In this document: in pieces, positions 1 through 6,891 of the stretch
Position numbering within the stretch: position 1 is the stretch's first letter
How the letters are laid out: every line of letters starts with the position of its first letter
NCBI GenBank assembly: GCA_030613445.1
Contig: JAUWLY010000145.1
Location: forward strand, 1 to 7,099
Reading direction: 5' to 3'
Length of the DNA stretch: 7,099 nt
Origin: Candidatus Stahliibacteriota bacterium
GTDB lineage: Bacteria > Hydrothermota > Tepidihabitantia > SM23-42
Notes under the pieces: model-generated
What the model saw: the letters and a program-made list of their open reading frames with translations, nothing else
Database searches by the model: none
Told to the model about the DNA's origin: nothing
Program-made: the position numbers and the translations under genes

Positions 1-1428
1 CTTCTCAACTCGTATAACATCCCGTACATTATCGATTGTGGCAAGTACCTCAGTGCCGTTGATCTGCTGACCAATGCAATCCTCATCAGAATCAACAAAA
101 CCACAAATCTCAAATTGCAGATCTGGTCGTGTCTGAAGCTGCCTGAGTATCCGTTTGCCTTCTTTGCATGCGCCCACAATAATCACACGGTTCATCTTTG
201 CCAAAGGTCCTTTTTTAGATAGGGGTCCAATAACTCGATAAAGGATACGCCACAAACTCAGGCTTGCAAGGATGAGCAGGAAGGAGATCAAAACAACAAC
301 CCGGGAATAGGCAAATGACTTGAAAAAATAAGTGAATGTCGAATTAACCAAAAGACCAACAATACTACTCCAGAGAATTGGCTTGAGGTGATATCGACCT
401 TTGCGGTGGTACGAACCAAACAAGTAAATACAAACAAACCATATAAATATATAGATCGGTATTATGACACGAAAGCGTTCAAGTGAATAACCGGGAAGCC
501 AAATTCTAATCGCCAGAAGACTGCTGAAGAATATGAGAACGAAATCAATAAAAGGTGAACTCAGATTCTTCAAGATTCGCCAGACGTAAGCAAAGGAAGC
601 TCTGGTGTAGATACCCAAGGCCAAAACTAAACGCAACAATACTGAGTAATGAGACTTAAAATGTTTACTGGTAAAAATTAGCATTGCAGCGTAGAAATTA
701 GATACAAAAGAGAATTCGCTTTTTTTCGTGCTTTCACCCTTATAGTGTATCGCCTTTGTCTCAGGAGTATAGGAGATGTTCCAGCCTTGCTGTTTAATCT
801 TGAAACAAAGGTCAATATCCTCGCCATACATGAAATAGTCCTCGTCAAAAAATTCAACCGCATCGAGAATATGCTTTCTTATAAACATCAAGGACCCAGG
901 AAGAACATCAACCTCACTCGGTATATCAGGATCAAGATAGGTCATATTGTAACGACCAAAGAGCCGGCTCGTTGGGAAAATCCTACTCAGCCCAAGGATT
1001 CGCGTGAATGCCACCCATGGTGTGGGAAAACTCCGGCGACTCGCAATCTGGTATGAGCCATCAGGATTAATCAATTTGCAGCCAACCGCGCCGACTTTCT
1101 GGTGTTCCTCAAGGTGTTTCTTCAAAACAATCAGCGTATCTTCCTGTATTAAAGTATCCGGATTCAGAATCAGAATGTATTGCCCCTTGACTTTTTGCAA
1201 AGCCTGGTTATTTGCTTTTGAAAATCCCAGGTTCTTCTTGTTCTCAATCAACTTGACGTCAGGGAACCTCTTTCTGATCATTGCCTGGCTGCCATCGACT
1301 GAGGCGTTATCAACTATGAAGATCTCCAACCTAAAATCATGTTTGGCGCGTTCAATCGCCATAAGACACTGTTCAAGGAACGCCTTAACATTGTAGTTGA
1401 CGATTACAATCGAAATGTCAATAGCCAT
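1..1428 (-). CDS. GT2 glycosyltransferase fused to polyprenyl glycosylphosphotransferase-type membrane and Rossmann domains (partial, C-terminus outside window)
   Basis: The frame is open from the ATG at 1428 to the window edge, giving 476 residues with no stop. Residues 1-250 are a GT-A family 2 glycosyltransferase of the rhamnosyltransferase/WbbL-like kind: VNYN (10-13), VDNASVDGS (39-47), the metal/nucleotide-sugar motif NPD (89-91), PGS (177-179) and the catalytic-loop GEDID (202-206). Four hydrophobic helices follow (about 293-311, 321-337, 351-369, 377-392), with LFGSYHR after the second and YSR...WRILYR around the fourth. These match the N-terminal membrane domain shared by WbaP-type sugar-phosphate transferases and FlaA1/PglF dehydratases. 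A Rossmann domain (CoA_binding_3-like) starts near 412 with IIVGACKEGKRIL and GFVDSDED. The missing C-terminus should be a sugar transferase or an SDR dehydratase; I lean to the former. Likely role: surface-glycan assembly at the inner membrane. An in-frame stop at 1453-1455 with no other usable start codon fixes the ATG. No Shine-Dalgarno is visible. Confidence 0.9.
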   Translation of the reverse strand, partial: MAIDISIVIVNYNVKAFLEQCLMAIERAKHDFRLEIFIVDNASVDGSQAMIRKRFPDVKLIENKKNLGFSKANNQALQKVKGQYILILNPDTLIQEDTLIVLKKHLEEHQKVGAVGCKLINPDGSYQIASRRSFPTPWVAFTRILGLSRIFPTSRLFGRYNMTYLDPDIPSEVDVLPGSLMFIRKHILDAVEFFDEDYFMYGEDIDLCFKIKQQGWNISYTPETKAIHYKGESTKKSEFSFVSNFYAAMLIFTSKHFKSHYSVLLRLVLALGIYTRASFAYVWRILKNLSSPFIDFVLIFFSSLLAIRIWLPGYSLERFRVIIPIYIFIWFVCIYLFGSYHRKGRYHLKPILWSSIVGLLVNSTFTYFFKSFAYSRVVVLISFLLILASLSLWRILYRVIGPLSKKGPLAKMNRVIIVGACKEGKRILRQLQTRPDLQFEICGFVDSDEDCIGQQINGTEVLATIDNVRDVIRVEK

Positions 1429-1437
1429 TATCGCCGA

Positions 1438-1465
1438 ATTATACGCATCTGCCTAATCAAGTCAA
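1438..1465 (-). promoter_or_regulatory. Near-consensus sigma-70-type promoter abutting the GT2-fusion start codon
   Basis: On the minus strand, TTGACT (1465-1460) and a perfect TATAAT (1443-1438) are separated by 16 bp. The usual start point, about seven bases past the -10 box, is an A at 1431. That leaves a leader of about three bases before the ATG at 1428, which fits the absence of a ribosome binding site there. The site lies in the 53-bp gap after the methyltransferase gene, so the fusion gene may be transcribed separately from the upstream genes. The boxes are directly visible; promoter activity and the leaderless transcript are inference. Confidence 0.55.
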
Positions 1466-1481
1466 GGATAGCTCTATTGTT

Positions 1482-1994
1482 TCACTCAATGACATATAGG
1501 TACATTCTGTTTTCAGGTAAATGCCCCTGCAATTCCCACCCCCCAAATCGCCATACATAGGAAACAATGCGTGTTCCTGGTTTCAATTCTCTAAGCAGCT
1601 TGTCTTTCAACTTTTCGTTTGTTGGACGAAACAAGAATAACGTTACGATAGTAGCATCGCTAATATTTTTCTTAAAAAGATTACCGAATTTAACGCGCGC
1701 GCGCTTCACCTGACCAGATACCAAAATATTCAACCAAGAATAAATGAATCTGGATGGATCAACCTCAATACCAACTGCTCTTGCACCATAGACCCTGGCT
1801 GCAGCAATCAAAATTCTGCCATCACCACTGCCCAGGTCGTAGACAATATCGTCTTCGCTGATTCCGGCGAGTTCGAGCATCCTGCAAACATATTTTGTGG
1901 GTGTGGGATCATAACCTGCACCGAGCAACAAAGTCCAGTATTTCCAGATTACATAGAAAACAAAGACAATTGCCAAAATAAGTAAGAATTGCAT
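1482..1994 (-). CDS. Membrane-anchored class I SAM-dependent methyltransferase, FAM173/aKMT-like
   Basis: This 170-residue protein starts with one hydrophobic helix (about 2-24) that probably anchors it in the inner membrane, followed by a compact methyltransferase domain. Motif I is YDLGSGDGR (52-60), the SAM-binding glycine loop. GIEVDP (75-80) supplies the acidic residue that usually binds the ribose. The stretches TLFLF (118-122) and LKPGTRIVS (137-145) followed by GGW match small methyltransferases related to eukaryotic FAM173/ATPSCKMT and archaeal aKMT. Some of those methylate protein lysines, but the substrate here is unknown. PTPTKYVCRMLELAGI just before motif I is also typical of the group. 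The gene sits between the peptidase and the GT2 fusion, 53 bp from the latter. No clear ribosome binding site precedes the ATG, and repeat DNA begins about 24 bp upstream, so the start is slightly less certain than for its neighbours. Confidence 0.85.
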   Translation of the reverse strand: MQFLLILAIVFVFYVIWKYWTLLLGAGYDPTPTKYVCRMLELAGISEDDIVYDLGSGDGRILIAAARVYGARAVGIEVDPSRFIYSWLNILVSGQVKRARVKFGNLFKKNISDATIVTLFLFRPTNEKLKDKLLRELKPGTRIVSYVWRFGGWELQGHLPENRMYLYVIE

Positions 1995-2017
1995 AATCTA
2001 TCTGTTTAGTATCTCTA

Positions 2018-2097
2018 AGATTGCTTCCCTTCGACAAGCTCAGGGCAGGCGTTTTCGCTCGTCATTGCGAACCCATCGCAGGTGGGTGTGGCAATCT
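2018..2097. repeat. Composite dispersed repeat with 7-bp inverted ends, MITE/REP-like
   Basis: Most of the 113-bp gap between the peptidase and methyltransferase genes is an 80-bp unit bounded by AGATTGC (2018-2024) and its complement GCAATCT (2091-2097). Inside are two stretches that look like common bacterial dispersed repeats. One is the CTTCGACAAGCTCAGG block within 2027-2045. The other is a GTCATTGCGA...GTGGCAATCTC block (2061-2098). The second can fold: ATTGC (2064-2068) pairs with GCAAT (2091-2095), and ACCCA (2071-2075) with TGGGT (2083-2087) around a 7-base loop. The inverted ends and hairpin are read directly. The dispersed-repeat identity is from memory of similar sequences in many genomes, and only one copy lies in this window. 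It has no coding potential. Confidence 0.65.
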
Positions 2098-2107
2098 CAT
2101 AGCAATT

Positions 2108-4090
2108 TTATTTCTTCAGATATCTATCAATGAATTTCAGAATAAACTCCAATCTCTTTTCCCGACGCCGAGGTGAACCATGACGTGACAAACCATGAGG
2201 TTCCAAGGGAAAACGGACCATTTCAACATCTTTTTTTAGGATCTTCAAGGCAACGAAGAGTTCTTCACCCTGGCTTATCGGACAACGGTGGTCCTGTTCA
2301 CTATGGATTATGAGTAATGGCGTCTTTATCTTGTTTGCATATTTCAACGGTGACATATCCCAGTAGAACTGCAGGTTATTCTTTTCCCAGAGATGTCCTC
2401 GAAATTCTTTATGAAGTGAAAATCCGAAATCTGTACTAAAAAAGGAGATCATATTTACAACACTTCTCATCGTTACCGCTGCTTTGAAAATGTGGGTATG
2501 TCCAATTATCCAATTAGTCATGAAACCGCCATAGCTACCGCCCATAACCCCCATCCGTTTTTTGTCGATATATTTACGCTTGGTAAGTGAGCTTACAGCC
2601 TTCAAAATGTCTTTCGTATCTGGTATACCCCATTTATTGTGCAGGTCTTTGGCGAATTTCTCGCCGTACCCGACACTACCGTGTGGATTAGAATAAAATA
2701 CAATATAACCATTTGCAGCGAGGACCTGGAACTCATGGAACATCGAATTACCGTATGCAGCATGTGGGCCACCGTGGATCTGAACTATTAAGGGATATTT
2801 TTTCTTTTTATTGAAACGTGGTGGTTTGAGAACCCAACCTTGGATTTCATCTCCTTTATCACCTTTGAACCTAAACTCCTCTGGCTCTGTAATAAAACGG
2901 CCCTTGGAAAAACGCCGGTTAAGGTCAGTCAATCGCTTAAGCTGACCACTAGTCAGTAAATATAGATCACCCGGATTGACCGACGTGCTAATTGCCAAAG
3001 CAAACCTGTTTCCACCGTTATAGTCAAATCCATAAATAACTTCTTTATCACCCCAGACCTTAACAATTTTCTTTTTTGCGATATCAATACCATACAGTTT
3101 CATATCACCATTATCTGCAATATGGTAATATATAAACCTCCCATCGTTTGAGAAAATCGGATTAGTCCTGGCATAATGCCCAAGATCATCAACAATATAA
3201 CCAGGTACAGTTCTATCAAATGACTTGGTAAGGTTTACTGCCTTACCGTCTCTTACTGACACCATCCAGAGATATAGTGTCCGCCACCCAACGAGTTGAT
3301 CTGGATAGGTATGACCGATATACACAATATGCTTGCTATCTGGAGAAAAAACCGGTAACGCCTTGGGTCCAGCCGGCACCTTGAGTTTTCTTTCTCGCCG
3401 TCCACTAATATCCACTATATAGAGGTCATCGTAAAGCAATTTTTCTTCGAAATGCTTGTTACGGTTCGCGACAAAGACGATCTTTTTCCCATCCGGCGAG
3501 ACTCTGGGTGCACCGTCACCATTTTTTCCGAAGGTCAGCTGTTTCATCTTGCCAGATCTGATACTAACCCGCCAGATGTGCATCTTTTCCTTAGGCAGCA
3601 TGCCCGTACCGTCTAATTTATACCATGCTCTCTTAACATAGTGGTACAATGGTGGTTTCCCTCTTTCAGGTATTCTTTCCTTATCTTCTTTTCTCTTTGC
3701 GAATTGGCATACGATGTATTTGTTATCCACAGTCCACCCATATTCGCCAAACATCCCCTTGACATCGGTGATGGCGAAGGCCTCACCACCGTTTACTGGT
3801 ATTACCCATATATTCTGTTTGGGCTCGTTTTTCACTATCTCGGTCCTGATAAAAGAAATGAATTTGCCGTCTGGCGACCATTTCGGCAATTTTATGTTTT
3901 TATTACCTTGAATAAAATGCTGTATCTTGCCTTTTTCCGTAACCAAATAAAGGTTTGAGAAATATTTATTCTTCTTACGATCCATCCACTCTACTGTATA
4001 AGCAACCATTTTACCGCAAGGAGAAAGCGCAATCTCTCTTAAGAACTTCAGTCTGTATAGATCTTCAATATTTACTGGTTTTCTCTTCAT
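2108..4090 (-). CDS. S9 family serine peptidase (prolyl oligopeptidase superfamily, acylaminoacyl-peptidase/S9C-like)
   Basis: The 660 residues match the usual length of this family. The N-terminal part (about 10-390) is a beta-propeller of WD40/PD40-like blades, seen as repeated WSPDGKFISF (71), VSPDGKKIVF (198), FSPDSKHIVY (248) and FSNDGRFIYY (313) motifs. The C-terminal alpha/beta hydrolase (about 405-660) has the oxyanion-region HGGP (439-442), the nucleophile elbow GGSYGG with Ser519, the acid Asp600 in SEQDHRCP, and His632 in EPHGLSRHG, so the catalytic triad is complete. Family members release N-acylated or small hydrophobic residues from short peptides. No signal peptide is visible, so it is probably cytoplasmic and recycles peptides. 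The ATG has a strong GGGAG six bases upstream. The gene lies 42 bp after the LptE-like gene in the same direction; a direct functional link to the envelope genes is not evident. Confidence 0.95.
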   Translation of the reverse strand: MKRKPVNIEDLYRLKFLREIALSPCGKMVAYTVEWMDRKKNKYFSNLYLVTEKGKIQHFIQGNKNIKLPKWSPDGKFISFIRTEIVKNEPKQNIWVIPVNGGEAFAITDVKGMFGEYGWTVDNKYIVCQFAKRKEDKERIPERGKPPLYHYVKRAWYKLDGTGMLPKEKMHIWRVSIRSGKMKQLTFGKNGDGAPRVSPDGKKIVFVANRNKHFEEKLLYDDLYIVDISGRRERKLKVPAGPKALPVFSPDSKHIVYIGHTYPDQLVGWRTLYLWMVSVRDGKAVNLTKSFDRTVPGYIVDDLGHYARTNPIFSNDGRFIYYHIADNGDMKLYGIDIAKKKIVKVWGDKEVIYGFDYNGGNRFALAISTSVNPGDLYLLTSGQLKRLTDLNRRFSKGRFITEPEEFRFKGDKGDEIQGWVLKPPRFNKKKKYPLIVQIHGGPHAAYGNSMFHEFQVLAANGYIVFYSNPHGSVGYGEKFAKDLHNKWGIPDTKDILKAVSSLTKRKYIDKKRMGVMGGSYGGFMTNWIIGHTHIFKAAVTMRSVVNMISFFSTDFGFSLHKEFRGHLWEKNNLQFYWDMSPLKYANKIKTPLLIIHSEQDHRCPISQGEELFVALKILKKDVEMVRFPLEPHGLSRHGSPRRREKRLEFILKFIDRYLKK

Positions 4091-4096
4091 TATCTT

Positions 4097-4101
4097 CTCC
4101 C
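4097..4101 (-). promoter_or_regulatory. Ribosome binding site of the S9 peptidase gene
   Basis: GGGAG on the minus strand lies six bases before the ATG at 4090. This is the best Shine-Dalgarno match in the window and supports the chosen start. The rest of the 42-bp gap holds no recognisable terminator or promoter. Confidence 0.75.
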
Positions 4102-4132
4102 ATATCCTCTATCGTCTGCAACTAAGACAGAA

Positions 4133-4648
4133 TCACCAATTAATCAAAACAGCATCAACCAACTTATCGGCGGTTTTCCTCACTGCTTCCTCAATTGCTT
4201 TTTCTTCATCTGTAGAAAAGGTAGCCCAATCTGAAACATCTCCTTCCCAGAATACTTCGTTCTTAATTCGATCAACACAGCGTATTGAGTACTTAATAGT
4301 GATCTTATATTCAGTGACTGTCTGATCACTCGTATAAGTATGTGGATTCTTTGAGTATCCAGCAACTTTACCTTCAATAATAATGTCTGCACTACTCTCA
4401 TCGGTAATGTGTAATCCAGAACTACTGCGGAATGCATCCGTGACCGCATTCGTAGCAAGCTCATCAAGACCAGGCTTAAGCGTTCTATTCTCAAATAGTC
4501 TAACATGCACTTTCTGGAAATAGTCAGGTAAAAGCGAACGCGTCGAATAACCACAGCAGGAGATGATTCCAAGAACCAGGAACCAAGTTCCAAGAACCAA
4601 GAGAAAACGATATTTGGAATTTGGAGTTTGGAGTTTGGAGTTTTTCAT
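4133..4648 (-). CDS. lptE: LptE-like outer-membrane lipoprotein (LPS assembly)
   Basis: This 171-residue protein has a lipoprotein signal: a basic start (K2 to R14), a hydrophobic core (15-29) and a lipobox IIS-C with Cys31 as the likely lipidated residue. The mature part begins CCGYSTRSLLP and continues with VHVRLFENRT (47-56), LATNAVTDAF (64-73), ADIIIEGKVAGY (87-98), EYKITIKYSI (113-122) and VFWEGD (132-137). This is the pattern of the LptE family, which plugs the LptD barrel that inserts LPS into the outer membrane. I chose the ATG at 4648, not 4687, because GGAG lies eight bases upstream and it forms an ATGA overlap with the TPR stop, implying translational coupling. The longer start would overlap that gene by 43 bases and put 13 polar residues before the signal. 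Residues 3-27 are encoded by repeat-type DNA. The fold assignment rests on motif resemblance, as LptE sequences diverge strongly. Confidence 0.8.
   Translation of the reverse strand: MKNSKLQTPNSKYRFLLVLGTWFLVLGIISCCGYSTRSLLPDYFQKVHVRLFENRTLKPGLDELATNAVTDAFRSSSGLHITDESSADIIIEGKVAGYSKNPHTYTSDQTVTEYKITIKYSIRCVDRIKNEVFWEGDVSDWATFSTDEEKAIEEAVRKTADKLVDAVLINW
4567..4640. repeat. Low-complexity direct and tandem repeats inside the LptE signal-peptide coding region
   Basis: On the plus strand, four head-to-tail 7-bp units TTTGGA(A/G) occupy 4613-4640. A 12-bp sequence, TTCCAAGAACCA, occurs twice at 4567-4578 and 4588-4599, with the related word AACCAAG between the copies. Read in the coding direction these give the 7-residue periodic NSKLQTP-NSK and the hydrophobic FLLVLGTWFLVLG. 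Similar NSKLQTPNSK-like translations of short tandem repeats are familiar from non-coding dispersed repeats of many uncultured bacteria. Here the repeat forms the signal peptide of a real gene. Confidence 0.75.
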
Positions 4649-6891
4649 TCTATTATCTCCAGTCTTTTCTGAGCTTCGATACCCCACGTATCCTGAGGTC
4701 CTCGTCGTCTGATAATACCATTATAGACTTTCTTTGCTTCCTCCAGTTCATCCATCAATTCAAATGCAATACCAATCTTGTACTCTGCAGTCGGCGTCCA
4801 CATTTCATCGGCTGGAAATAGATCGACGATCCGCAGGTACTGGTACAGGGCTCTACTAAAATCACCTTTTGCCACATAAGCCTCAGCTAACCAGTAGTAA
4901 AACTCAGGTGATGGCTTCAATTTAGCAGCATTGGTCAGATAATCAACAGCTTCCCTTGTGCGTCCAGAACGCAAAAACCCATAGCCGATCTCGAACTGCA
5001 CCTCCACTTCTTCAACACCTGAAGTCATGGGAAGTATTTTTCTTCCTGTTTTTACGCCCATAGACCAGTTGCCAGTCTTCTTATAACATATCAATTGGTT
5101 CTGCAATGCATCCAAACGCAATGCGTCGTCTTTGCTCGCCAGGCTGTAATAATAAGCAGCTGAATCAAACTCGTGATTCAGGTACTTGATAGTCGCTACT
5201 TTGAACATCGCTTTTGGATACACCTCACTTTTTCTTAATTCATCAGCAAACAATTGAAATTTGTACAAGGCAGTATCTGCTTGACCTTTCAAAAAAGGGA
5301 TGACTGCCCAATTGTAGTACACAATACCAGGCAAAGGGATATCGCTTAAACCAAGCAGCGAATCGTAGTATGTTGCTGCCTGCGTGTATTTTTTTTGCTC
5401 AATCAAGTATTCTCCGTAACGATTAAAATAATAATAATCAGGCTCCAGGAGATATTGTGCCAATAGGGAATCTGCCTTTTCCTTTTGTCCCACATGGGCA
5501 AGGCTGTAGACATACATTCGGACGAGACTCGTATCATTCTCAAACATCTTTGGCTCGAGCTGCACTACGTTTTCATATTGAGCAGTACGAAAGTAGGCTC
5601 TTACGAGTTCAGTGACAACACGGGATATGAATACCGTATCCAAGTCTGTTTTCAGAAGATTTTCATACATAGCAATAGCGTCTTCACCGAGTTTGGTCAG
5701 AGAATTTGCTAAAAGCAATCGATAAACCGGGTGTTTAACATTAGCCAAGATAAGATCTACTGCTGCGGATCGGTATTTGCCTCCAGAGTAGAACTTTAAT
5801 GCCCGGATTTTGCGAGCATAATTCCGGGTATTCTGATACGCCATGTACAACTCAATAATTTGGAATGCTTCATCAAACCGGTTATCAGTTACAAGTAGTT
5901 CACAATATAGAGAATCCAAGTAGTAATACCTGCCCAAGGTTGTTCTAAACAACTGGATGTTTTCTTCAGTAAGAGAATCAGGCATTATTGAATCGATATT
6001 CACGGTATCGGGTAGCGTACTTATCACAGTATCTTGTGCAAGATACTCAAGGAGCAGCGCAAATTCCTCTTGATCACTGGGGACGAAGAGACTTACACCG
6101 TTGATCTTTCCGCTGAGCAAGCTTGCTTTATTCTCGAATGTCGGAGTCATGCTCAGCCTTTTTGTTATCTGAAGTAGTATAGGTCTATCAAAAAGTCTAC
6201 TGAGCTTGGCGTAGCGGTAGAGAAGTGCTGCCTGAAGAATTTCATGGTCTATCCCATTATATGACTGAAAAGCAGCGATTGTATCACCTGTTTCGAGCAG
6301 AAATTCAGTGAGATATATCATTCCTTTTACGCTTTCGACTGATTCATATATCTCTTTTCTTTCAGCATGATCCTTGTTTAGCTGGGCACGCATTATTTTT
6401 ATCGTATCAGTCTGTGAACACAAAGAAAAAATATAATCGGCCAGCATCAATCTATTCTGATCAAAGAGGCCATTGCCGACACGTTCTAAAATCTGAAAAT
6501 CATCAATCAGGTAATCATATCGTTCAATATATTCAAGCGCAACACTATACGCCTTCGCTTGATCCAGCTGCGTCAAAACAAGGTTGAATATCTCTTTGCC
6601 GCGTATATCATATTTAAAATCCTCCAGAAAACGGTTGGCATAAGTTATCATATCTATGAAATTACCTTGAGCGCCATATATCATGGCAAGGTAGTAAACC
6701 GCATCTGGAACATGCTCATCATAAGGTTCATCAGCCAACAAGTGGCTAAAATATATTGCAGCCAATCTATATTCGTTTTTGTTGAAAGCTTTCTCGCCGT
6801 TTATAAAATCATCGGCTCCAGTACCAAAAATAAAAATGCACCAAGCCAGCAAGATCAAGCTGGCGCGCTTACTTATTGGAACTAACTTCAT
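4645..6891 (-). CDS. Secreted tetratricopeptide repeat protein, probable envelope assembly factor
   Basis: This 748-residue protein begins with a Sec signal peptide: basic K2, K8 and R9, a hydrophobic core (about 11-23), and a probable cleavage after FGTGA (26). Cys18 is not in a lipobox, so a soluble or peripheral periplasmic protein is likely. The rest is helical TPR-type solenoid. The clearest repeats are about 28-55, 64-92, 487-513, 561-586, 632-660 (GYGFLRSGRTREAVDYLTNAAKLKP spans 636-660), 664-693 and 702-728. The middle (about 100-480) is more diverged. The last repeats recall BamD/YbgF-type TPR proteins. TPRs bind other proteins, and no catalytic motif is visible. The ATG comes immediately after the TAA of the upstream glycosyltransferase in the same frame; a modest GAGG lies ten bases upstream. 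Its stop overlaps the LptE start (ATGA), so the two are probably made together. A shared role in outer-membrane assembly is inferred from this linkage only. Confidence 0.88.
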   Translation of the reverse strand: MKLVPISKRASLILLAWCIFIFGTGADDFINGEKAFNKNEYRLAAIYFSHLLADEPYDEHVPDAVYYLAMIYGAQGNFIDMITYANRFLEDFKYDIRGKEIFNLVLTQLDQAKAYSVALEYIERYDYLIDDFQILERVGNGLFDQNRLMLADYIFSLCSQTDTIKIMRAQLNKDHAERKEIYESVESVKGMIYLTEFLLETGDTIAAFQSYNGIDHEILQAALLYRYAKLSRLFDRPILLQITKRLSMTPTFENKASLLSGKINGVSLFVPSDQEEFALLLEYLAQDTVISTLPDTVNIDSIMPDSLTEENIQLFRTTLGRYYYLDSLYCELLVTDNRFDEAFQIIELYMAYQNTRNYARKIRALKFYSGGKYRSAAVDLILANVKHPVYRLLLANSLTKLGEDAIAMYENLLKTDLDTVFISRVVTELVRAYFRTAQYENVVQLEPKMFENDTSLVRMYVYSLAHVGQKEKADSLLAQYLLEPDYYYFNRYGEYLIEQKKYTQAATYYDSLLGLSDIPLPGIVYYNWAVIPFLKGQADTALYKFQLFADELRKSEVYPKAMFKVATIKYLNHEFDSAAYYYSLASKDDALRLDALQNQLICYKKTGNWSMGVKTGRKILPMTSGVEEVEVQFEIGYGFLRSGRTREAVDYLTNAAKLKPSPEFYYWLAEAYVAKGDFSRALYQYLRIVDLFPADEMWTPTAEYKIGIAFELMDELEEAKKVYNGIIRRRGPQDTWGIEAQKRLEIIE
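4657..4660 (-). promoter_or_regulatory. Ribosome binding site that fixes the LptE start
   Basis: GGAG on the minus strand lies eight bases before the ATG at 4648, inside the end of the TPR gene. It favours this start over the in-frame ATG at 4687. Confidence 0.65.

Noticed and set aside
1004..1396. 130-codon plus-strand open frame
   Set aside because: It is antisense to the GT2 domain, which carries clear family motifs in the minus frame. Its translation shows no recognisable domain or ribosome binding site.
2008..2038. Possible promoter before the methyltransferase gene (TTGTCG, 18-bp spacer, GATACT on the minus strand)
   Set aside because: Both boxes match the consensus weakly, and the -35-like box lies inside the repeat. 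This level of match is expected by chance in such DNA.
2064..2095. Hairpin as a rho-independent terminator after the peptidase gene
   Set aside because: The stem is interrupted (5 + 5 pairs with an internal loop), and no U-run follows it in the direction of transcription. It is better explained as part of the dispersed repeat.
3641..3958. 105-codon plus-strand open frame and its neighbours opposite the peptidase gene
   Set aside because: They are antisense to propeller-encoding sequence with regular SPDG motifs. They have no start signals or domain patterns of their own.
4180..4593. 137-codon minus-strand open frame in another frame of the LptE gene
   Set aside because: It is a shadow frame over the LptE-like gene. 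Its translation lacks any family pattern, while the overlapping frame has a lipobox and LptE-like motifs.
4649..4687. Longer LptE start at 4687
   Set aside because: It would add 13 polar residues before the signal peptide and overlap the TPR gene by 43 bases. The ATG at 4648 has GGAG eight bases upstream and an ATGA coupling junction.
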